Below are positions 7,155 to 15,501 of a stretch of 25,136 nucleotides of DNA, piece by piece (positions within the stretch are counted from its first letter, which is position 1; the number at the start of each line of letters is the position of its first letter). The translations under genes and the position numbers were made by a program. The stretch comes from CAYZRY01 sp964630225 (GTDB taxonomy: Bacteria > Bacillota_I > Bacilli_A > RF39 > UBA660), in contig CAZVUK010000016.1 of assembly GCA_964630225.1 (NCBI GenBank), positions 1 to 25,136 of the forward strand, written 5' to 3'. The notes beneath the pieces were generated by a model that saw only the letters and a list, made by a program, of their open reading frames with translations, made no database searches and was not told the origin of the DNA.

Positions 7155-7808
7155 ATGGGACAAAAAGTTAATCCGATAGGAATGAGATTGGGTATCAACA
7201 AAGACTGGGAGTCTAAATGGTACGCAAGCAATAAAGATTATGCTGATTTTCTAGCTAAAGATATTAAGCTTAGAGCATTTTTAGAAAAGAAATTATCTAA
7301 TGCAAGTTTATCTAAAGTTGAAATCGATAAAAATAACAAACGTGTCGAAGTTATTATTCATACATCTAAACCAGGTATTGTTATAGGCCGTGGTGGGGAA
7401 GAGATTAATAAATTACGAGATGAAATTAAAAAACTGATCGACGAAGAAAATGTAGAAGTATCGATCGTGGATATTAAGAGAGCTGAACTTGATGCAACAT
7501 TAGTAGCAAAAAGTATCGCTCAACAAATTGAGAACCGCGCATCTTTCAAGAGTGCACAGAAAAGAGCAATCCGTAATGCAATGAAATCTGGAGCTAAGGG
7601 TATTAAAACTATGGTTTCAGGTCGTCTAGGTGGTGCTGAAATCGCTCGTTCTGAAGGTTATTCAGAAGGAACTATTCCACTTCATACACTTCGTGCTGAC
7701 ATTGATTATAGTTGGCAAGAAGCGCAAACTACATTTGGTAAGATTGGAGTTAAAGTATGGATCTATAAAGGTGAAATACTTAACAAGAAGACTAAAGGAG
7801 GTAATTAA
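7155..7808 (+). CDS. rpsC: Small ribosomal subunit protein S3
   Basis: The 217-residue S3 begins MGQKVNPIGMRLGI and contains a type II KH domain with GIVIGRGGEEI near residue 75. Its C-terminal domain has MVSGRLGGAEIAR. S3 lies on the solvent side of the 30S head at the mRNA entry and helps unwind mRNA. The ribosome site TAAGGAGG is strong. The stop is two bases before rplP. Confidence 0.97.
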   Translation: MGQKVNPIGMRLGINKDWESKWYASNKDYADFLAKDIKLRAFLEKKLSNASLSKVEIDKNNKRVEVIIHTSKPGIVIGRGGEEINKLRDEIKKLIDEENVEVSIVDIKRAELDATLVAKSIAQQIENRASFKSAQKRAIRNAMKSGAKGIKTMVSGRLGGAEIARSEGYSEGTIPLHTLRADIDYSWQEAQTTFGKIGVKVWIYKGEILNKKTKGGN

Positions 7809-7810
7809 TT

Positions 7811-8242
7811 ATGCGAATACCATCAAGAACGAAATATCGTCGTGTTCACAGATTACCTTACGAAGGTCGTTCTAAAGGGAATCGTGAGCTTAACCAAGGT
7901 GATTTTGGTCTAGTTGCCCTAGAGGGTGCTTGGATTACAGCTAATCAAATTGAAGCAGCTCGTGTAGCGATGACTCGTTATATGAAACGTGGTGGAAAAG
8001 TTTGGATAAACATTTTCCCACACATGCCGTTGACTAAAAAGTCTATCGGTAGCCGTCAAGGTAAAGGAAAAGGTAGTGTTGATGCTTGGGTAGCGGTTGC
8101 TAAAGAAGGAAAAATTCTTTTTGAAGTAGCTCAAATAGATGAAGCTACAGCAAGAGAAGCTCTTCGCTTAGCGTCACACAAGTTGCCAATTAAAACTAAG
8201 TTTATTAAAAGAGAAAAGGTTGGTGAGTTAAATGAAGATTAA
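7811..8242 (+). CDS. rplP: Large ribosomal subunit protein L16
   Basis: The 143-residue L16 starts MRIPSRTKYRRVHR and has the conserved GxxGL-like GDFGLVALE, the ARVAMTRYMKRGGKVW block, then PLTKKSIGSRQGKGKGSV. It organises the A-site tRNA elbow region of the 50S. Arg codons CGT and CGC are frequent, as in other highly expressed genes. The gene overlaps rpmC by 11 bp, so the two are translationally coupled. Confidence 0.97.
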   Translation: MRIPSRTKYRRVHRLPYEGRSKGNRELNQGDFGLVALEGAWITANQIEAARVAMTRYMKRGGKVWINIFPHMPLTKKSIGSRQGKGKGSVDAWVAVAKEGKILFEVAQIDEATAREALRLASHKLPIKTKFIKREKVGELNED

Positions 8243-8426
8243 AGAGATTAGAGAATTATCTAATGAAGATATTCTAAAAAAGGTCAAAGAATCTAAAGAA
8301 GAGTTATTTAACTTGCGTTTTCAACAATCGACTGGTAATTTGGAAAAACCTTCAAGAGTAAGAGATTTAAGGCACCAAGTGGCAAGACTTAAGACAGTTT
8401 TGCGCGAACGTGAATTAGGGAAGTAG
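8232..8426 (+). CDS. rpmC: Large ribosomal subunit protein L29
   Basis: A 64-residue two-helix protein with the L29 pattern: MKIKEIRELS, LFNLRFQQSTGNLEKPSRVR and a basic end. It sits beside L23 at the tunnel exit. Its ribosome site (GGTGAG) and start codon lie within the end of rplP, an 11-bp overlap. Confidence 0.96.
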   Translation: MKIKEIRELSNEDILKKVKESKEELFNLRFQQSTGNLEKPSRVRDLRHQVARLKTVLRERELGK

Positions 8427-8434
8427 AGGGAATT

Positions 8435-8692
8435 ATGGAAAAGATAAAACATGATTTAGTTGGGAAAGTCGTCAGTGCTAAGAACAACAAAACAATTACA
8501 GTTGAAGTTGAAACTTATAAAAAACATCCGTTATACGGAAAAAGAGTAAAACATTCAAAGAAATACGCAGTACATGATGAAACTAACAAAGCTAAAGAAG
8601 GAGATATCGTTAAAATTATTGAAACGAGACCTCTATCTGCAACAAAGAGATTCTATTTAGCTGAGATCATCAAAGAAGCAGTAATTCTATAG
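8435..8692 (+). CDS. rpsQ: Small ribosomal subunit protein S17
   Basis: An 85-residue OB-fold protein with GKVVSAKNNKTITVEVE, HPLYGKRVKHSKKYAVHDE and the ETRPLSATKRF motif typical of S17. It is an early binder of 16S rRNA. It starts eight bases after rpmC, and the ribosome site AGAGGG is modest. Confidence 0.97.
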   Translation: MEKIKHDLVGKVVSAKNNKTITVEVETYKKHPLYGKRVKHSKKYAVHDETNKAKEGDIVKIIETRPLSATKRFYLAEIIKEAVIL

Positions 8693-8709
8693 GTGAAGGA
8701 GGAGTATTT

Positions 8710-9078
8710 ATGATTCAACAAGAAAGTCGTTTAAAAGTAGCAGATAATTCTGGTGCTAAAGAACTTTTAGTTATTAAAGTACTAGGTGGAAGTGTAGTAC
8801 ACGCTGGTAATATTGGTGACATAGTTGTTGGTACAGTTAAGAAAGCCACACCTAATGGAACTATTGGTAAAAGCAAAATTGTCAAAGCGGTTATCGTTAG
8901 AACTGTTCAAGGTCTAAAGAGAGCTGATGGTTCATATATCAAATTTGACGATAATGCTTGCGTAATTATCAAAGATGATAAGAGTCCAGTTGGAACTCGT
9001 ATATTTGGACCTGTTGCCCGCGAACTTCGCGAAAAAGATTATATGAAAATATTATCTTTGGCAAAAGAAGTGTTATAG
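8710..9078 (+). CDS. rplN: Large ribosomal subunit protein L14
   Basis: The 122-residue protein has exactly the usual L14 length and motifs: MIQQESRLKVADNSGAKE, AVIVRTVQG and the end GPVARELREKDYMKILSLAKEVL. L14 forms intersubunit bridges with 16S rRNA and is the docking site of the silencing factor RsfS. It opens the part that is the spc operon in E. coli; here no promoter separates it from rpsQ. Confidence 0.98.
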   Translation: MIQQESRLKVADNSGAKELLVIKVLGGSVVHAGNIGDIVVGTVKKATPNGTIGKSKIVKAVIVRTVQGLKRADGSYIKFDDNACVIIKDDKSPVGTRIFGPVARELREKDYMKILSLAKEVL

Positions 9079-9087
9079 GAGGATATT

Positions 9088-9396
9088 ATGAACTTTAAAA
9101 TAGGAGACAAAGTAGTAGTTATATCCGGATCTAGTCGCGGAAAAGAAGGAAAGATTTCAAAAGTACTTCGTGCAGAAAACAGAGTTATCGTCGAAGGATG
9201 CAATATCGTTAAGAAGCACCGTAAAGGTAATGGAAATGAAACTGGTGGAATTCTAGAAACTGAAGCACCTATTCATGCATCTAACGTTATGCATATCGAT
9301 CCTAAGATGAAAAAGAGAACTAGAATCGGACATACACTAGATAAAGATAATAAGAAGATCAGGATCGCTAGAAAATCTGGCGAGAAGATCGGTTAA
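9088..9396 (+). CDS. rplX: Large ribosomal subunit protein L24
   Basis: A 102-residue protein with an N-terminal KOW domain (IGDKVVVISGSSRGKEGKI), then VEGCNIVKKH and ETEAPIHASNVM. L24 is one of the two initiator proteins of 50S assembly. It lies nine bases after rplN, with TAGGAGG overlapping the preceding stop. Confidence 0.97.
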   Translation: MNFKIGDKVVVISGSSRGKEGKISKVLRAENRVIVEGCNIVKKHRKGNGNETGGILETEAPIHASNVMHIDPKMKKRTRIGHTLDKDNKKIRIARKSGEKIG

Positions 9397-9407
9397 GGAG
9401 GGGAAAT

Positions 9408-9947
9408 ATGAACCGCCTAAAAGAAAAGTACTTGAAAGAGATAGTACCGAGTTTAATGAAAAAACATAACTATTCTACAGTTATGGAAGTGCCTAAGTTA
9501 GAAAAGATAGTAATCAATATGGGAGTTGGAGATGCAACTACTAATTCTAAATTGCTTGACGCAGCTGTTGTTGACCTAGAGACATTATCTGGTCAAAAAC
9601 CTGTAATTACTAAGGCTAAAAAGTCGATAGCGGGATTCAAACTAAGAGAAGGACAAGCTATCGGGTGCAAAGTTACATTAAGAGGAGCTAACATGTATAA
9701 CTTCTTAGATAAGTTAGTTAGCATAAGCTTACCTCGCGTTCGTGACTTCCGTGGTGTTTCACCAAAGGCATTCGATGGACGAGGTAACTATACACTAGGT
9801 ATCAAAGAACAATTAATCTTCTCTGAAATAGAATTTGATGATGTAGTTAAAGTACGAGGAATGGATATTGTCTTCGTAACTACCGCAAAGAGCGATGCTG
9901 AAGCTTTCGATCTATTGGACGAACTTGGCATTCCGTTTAGAAAGTAA
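9408..9947 (+). CDS. rplE: Large ribosomal subunit protein L5
   Basis: The 179-residue L5 shows MNRLKEKYLKEIVPSL, KIVINMGVGD, the TKAKKSIAGFKLREG block, RVRDFRGVSPKAFDGRGNYT and the DIVFVTTAKSDAEAFDLL end. It binds 5S rRNA and contacts P-site tRNA and S13 across the subunit interface. AAGGAGG precedes the ATG. Nothing is unusual. Confidence 0.98.
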   Translation: MNRLKEKYLKEIVPSLMKKHNYSTVMEVPKLEKIVINMGVGDATTNSKLLDAAVVDLETLSGQKPVITKAKKSIAGFKLREGQAIGCKVTLRGANMYNFLDKLVSISLPRVRDFRGVSPKAFDGRGNYTLGIKEQLIFSEIEFDDVVKVRGMDIVFVTTAKSDAEAFDLLDELGIPFRK

Positions 9948-9961
9948 TTGGAGGATGAATT

Positions 9962-10147
9962 ATGGCTAAAAAAAGTATGATTGTTAAAGCTAACAGAAAG
10001 CAAAAGTTTAAAGTGAGAGAACATTCTCGTTGCATGAGATGTGGTAGACCTCATTCAGTTCTAAGTAAATTTGGAATTTGCCGTATTTGTTTTAGAGAAT
10101 TAGCTAATAAAGGACAAATACCAGGTGTTAAGAAATCTAGCTGGTAA
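9962..10147 (+). CDS. rpsZ: Small ribosomal subunit protein S14, zinc type
   Basis: This 61-residue S14 is the short zinc-binding form. Four cysteines are placed as Cys24-x2-Cys27 and Cys40-x2-Cys43, followed by FRELANKGQIPGVKKSSW, the conserved end. It binds 16S rRNA in the 30S head. Zinc-type S14 is the usual copy in the Bacillota spc cluster; some species also carry a longer zinc-free paralogue elsewhere, which cannot be judged from this window. Confidence 0.97.
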   Translation: MAKKSMIVKANRKQKFKVREHSRCMRCGRPHSVLSKFGICRICFRELANKGQIPGVKKSSW

Positions 10148-10167
10148 TTGGGAAGGAGGAAGAAAAT

Positions 10168-10569
10168 ATGGCTATCGTAACTGATACAATTGCTGATATG
10201 CTTACGCGTATTAGAAATGCTAACGCAATGCGTTACACTGAAGTCTCTGTTCCTGCTTCTAAGCTCAAATTAGAAATAGCTAAGATTTTAAAAGAAGAAG
10301 GATTTATAGAGGACTATAAAGAAGTTAAGGAAGATGTTCAAGGTAATATTTTACTTACTTTAAAATATGGAAAAAATAAAGAAAGAGTAATTACAGGATT
10401 GAAGCGTATTTCAAAACCGGGATTACGTGTTTATGTCAAGGGAGAAGAAGTTCCTAAAGTTCTTAATGGACTTGGAGTTGCTATCATTTCAACATCTAAA
10501 GGTGTTATGACAGATAAAGAAGCACGTAAGCAAAACCTAGGTGGAGAAGTAATGGCTTATATCTGGTAG
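10168..10569 (+). CDS. rpsH: Small ribosomal subunit protein S8
   Basis: The 133-residue protein shows DTIADMLTRIRNANAMR, the KISKPGLRVYV-like segment and the C-terminal STSKGVMTDKEARKQNLGGEVMAYIW pattern that is diagnostic of S8. It binds helix 21 of 16S rRNA and in E. coli represses the spc operon; no S8-type target can be claimed here. GGAAGGAGG precedes the start. Confidence 0.98.
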   Translation: MAIVTDTIADMLTRIRNANAMRYTEVSVPASKLKLEIAKILKEEGFIEDYKEVKEDVQGNILLTLKYGKNKERVITGLKRISKPGLRVYVKGEEVPKVLNGLGVAIISTSKGVMTDKEARKQNLGGEVMAYIW

Positions 10570-10585
10570 TTAGAGTGGAGGATAT

Positions 10586-11119
10586 ATGAGTCGTATAGGT
10601 AATAGAAAATTAAACATACCTGAAAATGTAACAATTACTATCGAAGATGATAAAGTTACAGTCAAAGGACCTAAAGGTGAATTATCTACTGCTTTGGCTA
10701 GAGATATTACTGTTTCGATCGAAGAAGGACAAGTAGTAGTAACACGTGCCAATGAAAATGCTAAAGCTATTCATGGAACAATTAACTCTAATATTAAAAA
10801 TTTAATCGAAGGAGTTACTAACGGTTACACTAAAGGTCTAGAAATAATTGGTGTTGGATACCGTTTTGCACTAAAGGGAGATAAAACACTAGTTGTAAGT
10901 GCAGGATATTCAAAACCTGTCGAAGTTACAGTACCTAATGGTATTAATGTCGAGGTTGTCAGCAACACAGAAATTACACTTAGTTCTATAAATAATATAA
11001 TACTAGGTGAGTTTGCTGCCAATGTTAGAAAAATAAGAAAGCCTGAACCTTACAAAGGAAAAGGTATTCGTTACAAAGATGAATACGTACGTCGTAAGGA
11101 AGGAAAGAAAGCTGCTTAA
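10586..11119 (+). CDS. rplF: Large ribosomal subunit protein L6
   Basis: A 177-residue protein made of the two repeated L6 domains. It begins MSRIGNRKLNIPENV and ends with the conserved rRNA-binding patch EPYKGKGIRYKDEYVRRKEGKKA. L6 lies near the sarcin-ricin loop and the factor-binding site. Length and motifs are normal. Confidence 0.98.
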   Translation: MSRIGNRKLNIPENVTITIEDDKVTVKGPKGELSTALARDITVSIEEGQVVVTRANENAKAIHGTINSNIKNLIEGVTNGYTKGLEIIGVGYRFALKGDKTLVVSAGYSKPVEVTVPNGINVEVVSNTEITLSSINNIILGEFAANVRKIRKPEPYKGKGIRYKDEYVRRKEGKKAA

Positions 11120-11140
11120 TAGCAAGATAAGGAGAAGCTT

Positions 11141-11503
11141 ATGATAAAGAAGAAAACAAGAAATCAAATGCGTGAAGCAAGACATGAGCGTTTAAGAAAA
11201 ACGATTCGTGGAACAACAGCTGTTCCAAGACTTAATGTCTTTCGTTCAAGCACAAATATTTTTGCACAAATTATCGATGATGAAACTGCAACTACAATAG
11301 TAAGTGCTTCATCACTTGATAAAGAACTAAAATTAAAAAGTGGTGCAAACATCGAAGCTGCTACAAAAGTAGGAGAATTACTTGCTAAAAGAGCTGTCAA
11401 AGCTAAGCTAAAGAAAGTTGTCTTTGATCGTGGTGGATATCAATATCACGGACGTGTTAAAGCACTTGCTGAAGCAGTTAAAGCTGAAGGCTTAGAGTTT
11501 TAG
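11141..11503 (+). CDS. rplR: Large ribosomal subunit protein L18
   Basis: The 120-residue L18 has a basic start, PRLNVFRSSTNIFAQIIDD, and the conserved VVFDRGGYQYHGRVKALAEA end. It binds 5S rRNA together with L5. ATG 11141 is preceded by AAGGAGAAGC; rpsE follows eight bases after the stop. Confidence 0.97.
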   Translation: MIKKKTRNQMREARHERLRKTIRGTTAVPRLNVFRSSTNIFAQIIDDETATTIVSASSLDKELKLKSGANIEAATKVGELLAKRAVKAKLKKVVFDRGGYQYHGRVKALAEAVKAEGLEF

Positions 11504-11511
11504 GAGGAAAT

Positions 11512-12021
11512 ATGCAAAATAAAAGATATGAACCAAAAGCTAAGTTATACGATGAACAAGTAATCGAAATTAAAAGTGTTGTTAAGGTCAATAAAGGTGG
11601 TCGTCAAAGAAGATTTGAAGCTGTCGTTGCTGTCGGAGACCGCAAAGGTAAAGTAGGACTTGGAATGGGTAAAGCAGCAGAAATACCTGATGCAATTAAC
11701 AAAGCTATTCAAACAGCAACTAAAAATATGATTAAAGTTCCTCTTATGGATGATAGAACAATTGCTCATGATGCACTTGGGATATCGGGAGCAGCTAAAG
11801 TTATTCTTAAACCAGCGTCAGCAGGTACAGGAGTAGTAGCTGGAGGTGCTGTCCGTGATATTCTAGATTTAGCTGGAGTTCGTGATATTTTATCAAAATC
11901 TCTAGGATCTAGAACTAAGTATAATGTTGCATCGGCAACACTTAATGCATTAAAACAGCAAAAGACACCTGAAAAGGTTGCAGCACTTAGAGGAAAATCA
12001 GTAGAGGAGATATTAGGATAA
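11512..12021 (+). CDS. rpsE: Small ribosomal subunit protein S5
   Basis: The 169-residue S5 has the double-stranded RNA-binding-like N-terminal domain (VVKVNKGGRQRRFEAVVAVGD, GKVGLGMGKAAE) and a C-terminal domain with KPASAGTGVVAGGAVRDILDLAGV. S5 helps form the mRNA entry site and proofreading region of the 30S. The stop overlaps the rplO start by one base (TAATG), so no room exists for rpmD (L30), which normally sits here. Confidence 0.98.
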   Translation: MQNKRYEPKAKLYDEQVIEIKSVVKVNKGGRQRRFEAVVAVGDRKGKVGLGMGKAAEIPDAINKAIQTATKNMIKVPLMDDRTIAHDALGISGAAKVILKPASAGTGVVAGGAVRDILDLAGVRDILSKSLGSRTKYNVASATLNALKQQKTPEKVAALRGKSVEEILG

Positions 12022-12464
12022 TGAAGTTACATGAATTAGAGAAAAATATCGGTGCTACTCATCGTCGTAAAATAGTTGGACGTGGTCCTGGATCAGGACT
12101 AGGTAAAACTAGTGGACGTGGACACAAAGGGCAAAACGCTCGTAGTGGCGGAGGAGTCCCGGCAACATTCGAGGGGGGACAATTACCTCTATATCGTAGA
12201 TTGCCAAAAAGAGGATTTAGCAATGATATGTTTAAAACAGAATATGCTGTTATAAATGTCGAAGATTTAAATCGTTTCGAAAATGGAACGCTTGTTACAC
12301 CAGCTCTACTTAGAGAATTAGGGATAGTTAAAAAGCAATTAGCTGGTATTAAGATACTTGGTAATGGAAACTTGGAGAAAAAATTAACTATTCAGGCTAA
12401 CAAAGTTTCTAAAGTCGCGAAAGAGAAAATAGAAGCATCTGGAAGTAAAATCGAGGTGATCTAA
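12021..12464 (+). CDS. rplO: Large ribosomal subunit protein L15
   Basis: The 147-residue L15 shows the Gly/Arg-rich start (RKIVGRGPGSGLGKTSGRGHKGQ), GFEGGQ-like TFEGGQLPLYRRLPKRGF and a C-terminal IKILGNG region. It is a late 50S assembly protein. It overlaps rpsE by one base and ends one base before secY, so rpsE, rplO and secY are tightly coupled. Confidence 0.98.
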   Translation: MKLHELEKNIGATHRRKIVGRGPGSGLGKTSGRGHKGQNARSGGGVPATFEGGQLPLYRRLPKRGFSNDMFKTEYAVINVEDLNRFENGTLVTPALLRELGIVKKQLAGIKILGNGNLEKKLTIQANKVSKVAKEKIEASGSKIEVI

Positions 12465-12465
12465 T

Positions 12466-13731
12466 ATGTTTCAAAATTTGAAACAAATTATGGCGCCGAC
12501 TAATAAAGACTTACGAGGAAGATTAATATATACGTTAGTTGTACTCATGATCTTTATAGTCGGTACAAACGTCAGAGTTCCTGGAACTGAAGACTTCGCT
12601 GGAAGTTTAGGTTTTTTAGAACTGATTAACGTAATGGGTGGAGGAGCACTTAAAAAGTTCTCTATCTTTGCTCTTGGAGTAATGCCATACATTACGGCAT
12701 CTATTATTATGCAGCTCCTTCAGATGGATATCATTCCATACTTTAGTGAGTTAAACAAACAAGGACCGACAGGAAGACAAAAGATAAATAAAATCACTAG
12801 ATACATGGGTATTATAATTGCCTTTATCGAAGGGTTCTTCTTTGCCTTTGGTTTCCTTGGAGCAGATAAAACAACATTTGATTATTTATATGTAGCAACT
12901 ATCCTAGCAGCCGGAACAGCGTTCCTATTATGGCTTGGGGATCAAGTTACGCAAAAAGGAATTGGTAATGGTACGTCATTAATTATTATGGCTGGTATCA
13001 TTGCGACCCTTCCTGCCATGTTTATTCAGGCTTTTAAAGAACTGATACTCATGGATAAGTTTTCAAATCCAGTTGGAATAGCATTGTTTATTGCATTGAT
13101 AGTAATTTACTTACTCATTATCGTCGGTGTTATCTGGGTCCAGGAAGCGGAAAGACGCATACCTATCCAGTACACTAATAAATCGACAGTGGGACTTGGC
13201 AATAATCACTCATTTATGCCAATTAAAATAAACGCAGCGGGAGTTGTACCGGTTATTTTTGCATCAAGTTTGATGGCGATACCTGCAACGATTGCTCAAT
13301 TTGTGAAAAACACACAGTATACAGACTTTGTAAATAAATATTTAGATTATACTAAACCAGCAGGTTTCTTACTATTTGTAATATTTATATACTTCTTTTC
13401 TTACTTTTATACATTCATTCAAATTAAACCTGAAGAACTAGCTAAGAACTTGAATGAAAACGGTGGATTTATTCCTGGTATTAGACCTGGAAAAGACACT
13501 GAAAAGTATGTAAGTAAAATTCTTTCTAGACTGACACTAGTCGGTGGATTGTTTATCGTAATAATCGCTGGATTACCGATTCTATTTAATAAGTTTTCGG
13601 GATTATCGGCAAGTATTACTATCGGAGGAACGGGATTACTTATCGTCGTCGGAGTTGCTCTTGAGACATATAAACAATTAGAAGGAAGTTTAGTTTCTAG
13701 AAACTATAAGAAAGGTTACAGTCGAAGATGA
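12466..13731 (+). CDS. secY: Preprotein translocase subunit SecY
   Basis: The 421-residue SecY is the pore of the Sec channel that exports unfolded proteins and inserts membrane proteins. Ten hydrophobic helices can be traced, at about 20-36, 66-87, 112-131, 140-157, 171-189, 203-225, 257-280, 299-317, 355-373 and 383-399. Conserved landmarks include KGIGNGTSLIIMAGI (164-178), the AERRIPIQY cytoplasmic loop (228-236) and NGGFIPGIRPGKDT (332-345), whose Arg340 lies in the loop that contacts SecA and ribosomes. The ribosome site GAGGTGAT lies in the end of rplO. The stop TGA overlaps adk as ATGA, giving a 4-bp overlap. Its presence inside the ribosomal operon is normal. Confidence 0.98.
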   Translation: MFQNLKQIMAPTNKDLRGRLIYTLVVLMIFIVGTNVRVPGTEDFAGSLGFLELINVMGGGALKKFSIFALGVMPYITASIIMQLLQMDIIPYFSELNKQGPTGRQKINKITRYMGIIIAFIEGFFFAFGFLGADKTTFDYLYVATILAAGTAFLLWLGDQVTQKGIGNGTSLIIMAGIIATLPAMFIQAFKELILMDKFSNPVGIALFIALIVIYLLIIVGVIWVQEAERRIPIQYTNKSTVGLGNNHSFMPIKINAAGVVPVIFASSLMAIPATIAQFVKNTQYTDFVNKYLDYTKPAGFLLFVIFIYFFSYFYTFIQIKPEELAKNLNENGGFIPGIRPGKDTEKYVSKILSRLTLVGGLFIVIIAGLPILFNKFSGLSASITIGGTGLLIVVGVALETYKQLEGSLVSRNYKKGYSRR

Positions 13732-14393
13732 TAAAAAATGTTGTATTGATCGCAGCGCCTGGTGCTGGCAAAGGGACTTTAGCTAAACAGCTTGAAGAAC
13801 TTTACAATAGAGTACATATTTCAACCGGTGATCTCTTGCGAGAAGCCGTAGAAAAGAAAGACGAAGTAGGACTTAAAGTTAAGTCACTGCTCGATAGTGG
13901 TCAGTTTGTCGATGATGAGACAATCTTTGCAGTTATGCGAAAAAGGCTAGCCGAAGATGACATCGCAAACGGATATACTTTCGATGGTTTTCCAAGAAAT
14001 ATTAAACAGGCCGAAAGATATGATGAAATTTCAAAAGATAGCAGTATTGTTATTGAGAAAGTATTTCAACTTGAAATTCCGGAAGAACAATTAATTAGCC
14101 GAATTACAGGACGCAGATTATGTTCTAATTGCGGGAAAATATACAACATATATAATCCAGAACTTACTCCAAAAGTCGAAGGTGTCTGTGATAGTTGTGG
14201 TGGAAGTTTATATAAACGAAGCGATGACAACGAAGAGACTTTTCATGAAAGATTTCAAACCTATATAGAAAAAACCCAACCACTTATCGATTATTATAAA
14301 GAGCAAGATAAATTAGTTGTAGTTGATGCTAGCATGGGTTCTAATGAAACTTTGAAAAAAGTTCGAGAAATAATGGAGAAGACCAGTGATTAA
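13728..14393 (+). CDS. adk: Adenylate kinase, zinc-finger LID type
   Basis: Adenylate kinase interconverts ATP plus AMP with two ADP and keeps the adenylate pool balanced. The 221-residue protein has the P-loop APGAGKGT (10-17), the AMP-binding STGDLLRE (32-39), DGFPRN (86-91) and a long LID domain with Cys132-x2-Cys135 and Cys154-x2-Cys157, a structural zinc site typical of Bacillota. One small oddity: residue 9, usually the first glycine of the P-loop, is alanine (AAPGAGKGT). The essential Lys15 and the rest of the loop are intact, so activity is expected. It overlaps secY by 4 bp and map by 8 bp. Confidence 0.97.
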   Translation: MIKNVVLIAAPGAGKGTLAKQLEELYNRVHISTGDLLREAVEKKDEVGLKVKSLLDSGQFVDDETIFAVMRKRLAEDDIANGYTFDGFPRNIKQAERYDEISKDSSIVIEKVFQLEIPEEQLISRITGRRLCSNCGKIYNIYNPELTPKVEGVCDSCGGSLYKRSDDNEETFHERFQTYIEKTQPLIDYYKEQDKLVVVDASMGSNETLKKVREIMEKTSD

Positions 14394-15132
14394 AATAAAA
14401 AGCCCTAGAGAATTAGGATTAATGGAAGTAGCAGGTAAGATTGTCTACGATACTCATCAGTATTTAAAGCCCTTTCTTAAAGAGGGGATAACAACTGGAG
14501 AAATAGATAAATTAGCCGAAGACTATATTATTAGTCGTGGTGCTACTCCTTCTTTCAAGGGACTTTATGACTTTCCAGGGGCGATCTGTGTCAGTCTTAA
14601 TGAAGAGGTTGTACACGGTATTGCCGGAAAGAGAAAATTGAAAAAAGGCGATATAGTTAAATTAGATATCGGAGCTTGTTATAAAGGATACCACGGCGAT
14701 TCAGCTTGGAGCTATCCTGTAGGCGAAATTAGTGAAGAAGACCAACATCTTCTAGAGCATAGCGAAAAAGCTTTGTATGAAGGTATTAAGATGGTCAAAG
14801 CCGGTGCTCGGGTTGGTGACATCTCTGAAGCTATCGAAACTTATGCTAAAGAGCATAAATTAGCAGTAGTTAAAGAGTTAGTAGGTCACGGTATAGGTTC
14901 TTCAGTTCATGAAGCACCTGACGTACCAAACTTTGGTAAAAAAGGAATAGGACCTGTTCTTAAAGAAGGAATGGTCATCGCCATTGAACCGATGTTAAAC
15001 CTAGGTACTGCAGATATCTACATGCAAGATGATGACTGGACTATATCGAGTGTAGATCACAAAAATTCAGCTCATTTTGAGCATACTGTAGCTGTCACTA
15101 AAGATGGCTATAAGATATTGACAGGAGAGTGA
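14386..15132 (+). CDS. map: Methionine aminopeptidase, type I
   Basis: This enzyme removes the initiator methionine from new proteins in the cytoplasm. The 248-residue protein has the pita-bread fold markers and all five metal ligands: Asp94 (KLDIGA), Asp105 (YHGDSAW), His168 (GHGIG), Glu201 (AIEPM) and Glu232 (FEHTVAV). The substrate histidine His77 in VVHGI is also present. I use the GTG at 14386, overlapping adk by 8 bp: it gives the conserved MIKIKSPRELGLMEVAGKIV start and has GGAG about eight bases upstream. No N-terminal zinc-finger extension is present, as expected for the short form. Confidence 0.97.
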   Translation: MIKIKSPRELGLMEVAGKIVYDTHQYLKPFLKEGITTGEIDKLAEDYIISRGATPSFKGLYDFPGAICVSLNEEVVHGIAGKRKLKKGDIVKLDIGACYKGYHGDSAWSYPVGEISEEDQHLLEHSEKALYEGIKMVKAGARVGDISEAIETYAKEHKLAVVKELVGHGIGSSVHEAPDVPNFGKKGIGPVLKEGMVIAIEPMLNLGTADIYMQDDDWTISSVDHKNSAHFEHTVAVTKDGYKILTGE

Positions 15133-15136
15133 TAAG

Positions 15137-15352
15137 ATGGCAAGAGAAGATACAATTGAAGTCGAAGGTAAAGTTTTAGAAATTATACCTGGTGGTAAAT
15201 TTAAAGTTAAGCTTGAAAATGAACACATCGTCGAAGCTCACGTTTCTGGTAAAATCCGAATGAATTACATTCGCATCTTACCGGGGGACACCGTTGTGTT
15301 AGAATTATCGCCATACGACTTAACACGTGGGCGTATAACCTATCGTAAATAA
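15137..15352 (+). CDS. infA: Translation initiation factor IF-1
   Basis: A 71-residue OB-fold protein, full length for IF-1: MAREDTIEVEGKVLEI, the KFKVKLENEH strand, HVSGKIRMNYIRILPGDTVVLELSPYDLTRGRI. It binds the ribosomal A site during initiation and aids IF-2 and IF-3. It lies four bases after map. Its ribosome site overlaps the end of map (GGAGAGTG). Confidence 0.98.
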   Translation: MAREDTIEVEGKVLEIIPGGKFKVKLENEHIVEAHVSGKIRMNYIRILPGDTVVLELSPYDLTRGRITYRK

Positions 15353-15369
15353 TTAGGAGGTAAAAATAT

Positions 15370-15483
15370 ATGAAAGTTAGAGCATCAGTTAAACCAATTT
15401 GTGATAAGTGCAAAGTGATTAAAAGAAAAGGCAAAGTAATGGTCATTTGTGAGAATCCTAAGCACAAGCAAAAACAAGGTTAA
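15370..15483 (+). CDS. rpmJ: Large ribosomal subunit protein L36, zinc type
   Basis: A 37-residue protein starting at ATG 15370 after TTAGGAGGT. It reads MKVRASVKPICDKCK and ends ICENPKHKQKQG. The zinc ligands Cys11, Cys14, Cys27 and His32 are all present, so this is the C+ form. L36 is the smallest 50S protein and normally lies between infA and rpsM, as here. Confidence 0.97.
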   Translation: MKVRASVKPICDKCKVIKRKGKVMVICENPKHKQKQG

Positions 15484-15501
15484 TGAAAAGGAGAAATAAA
15501 T

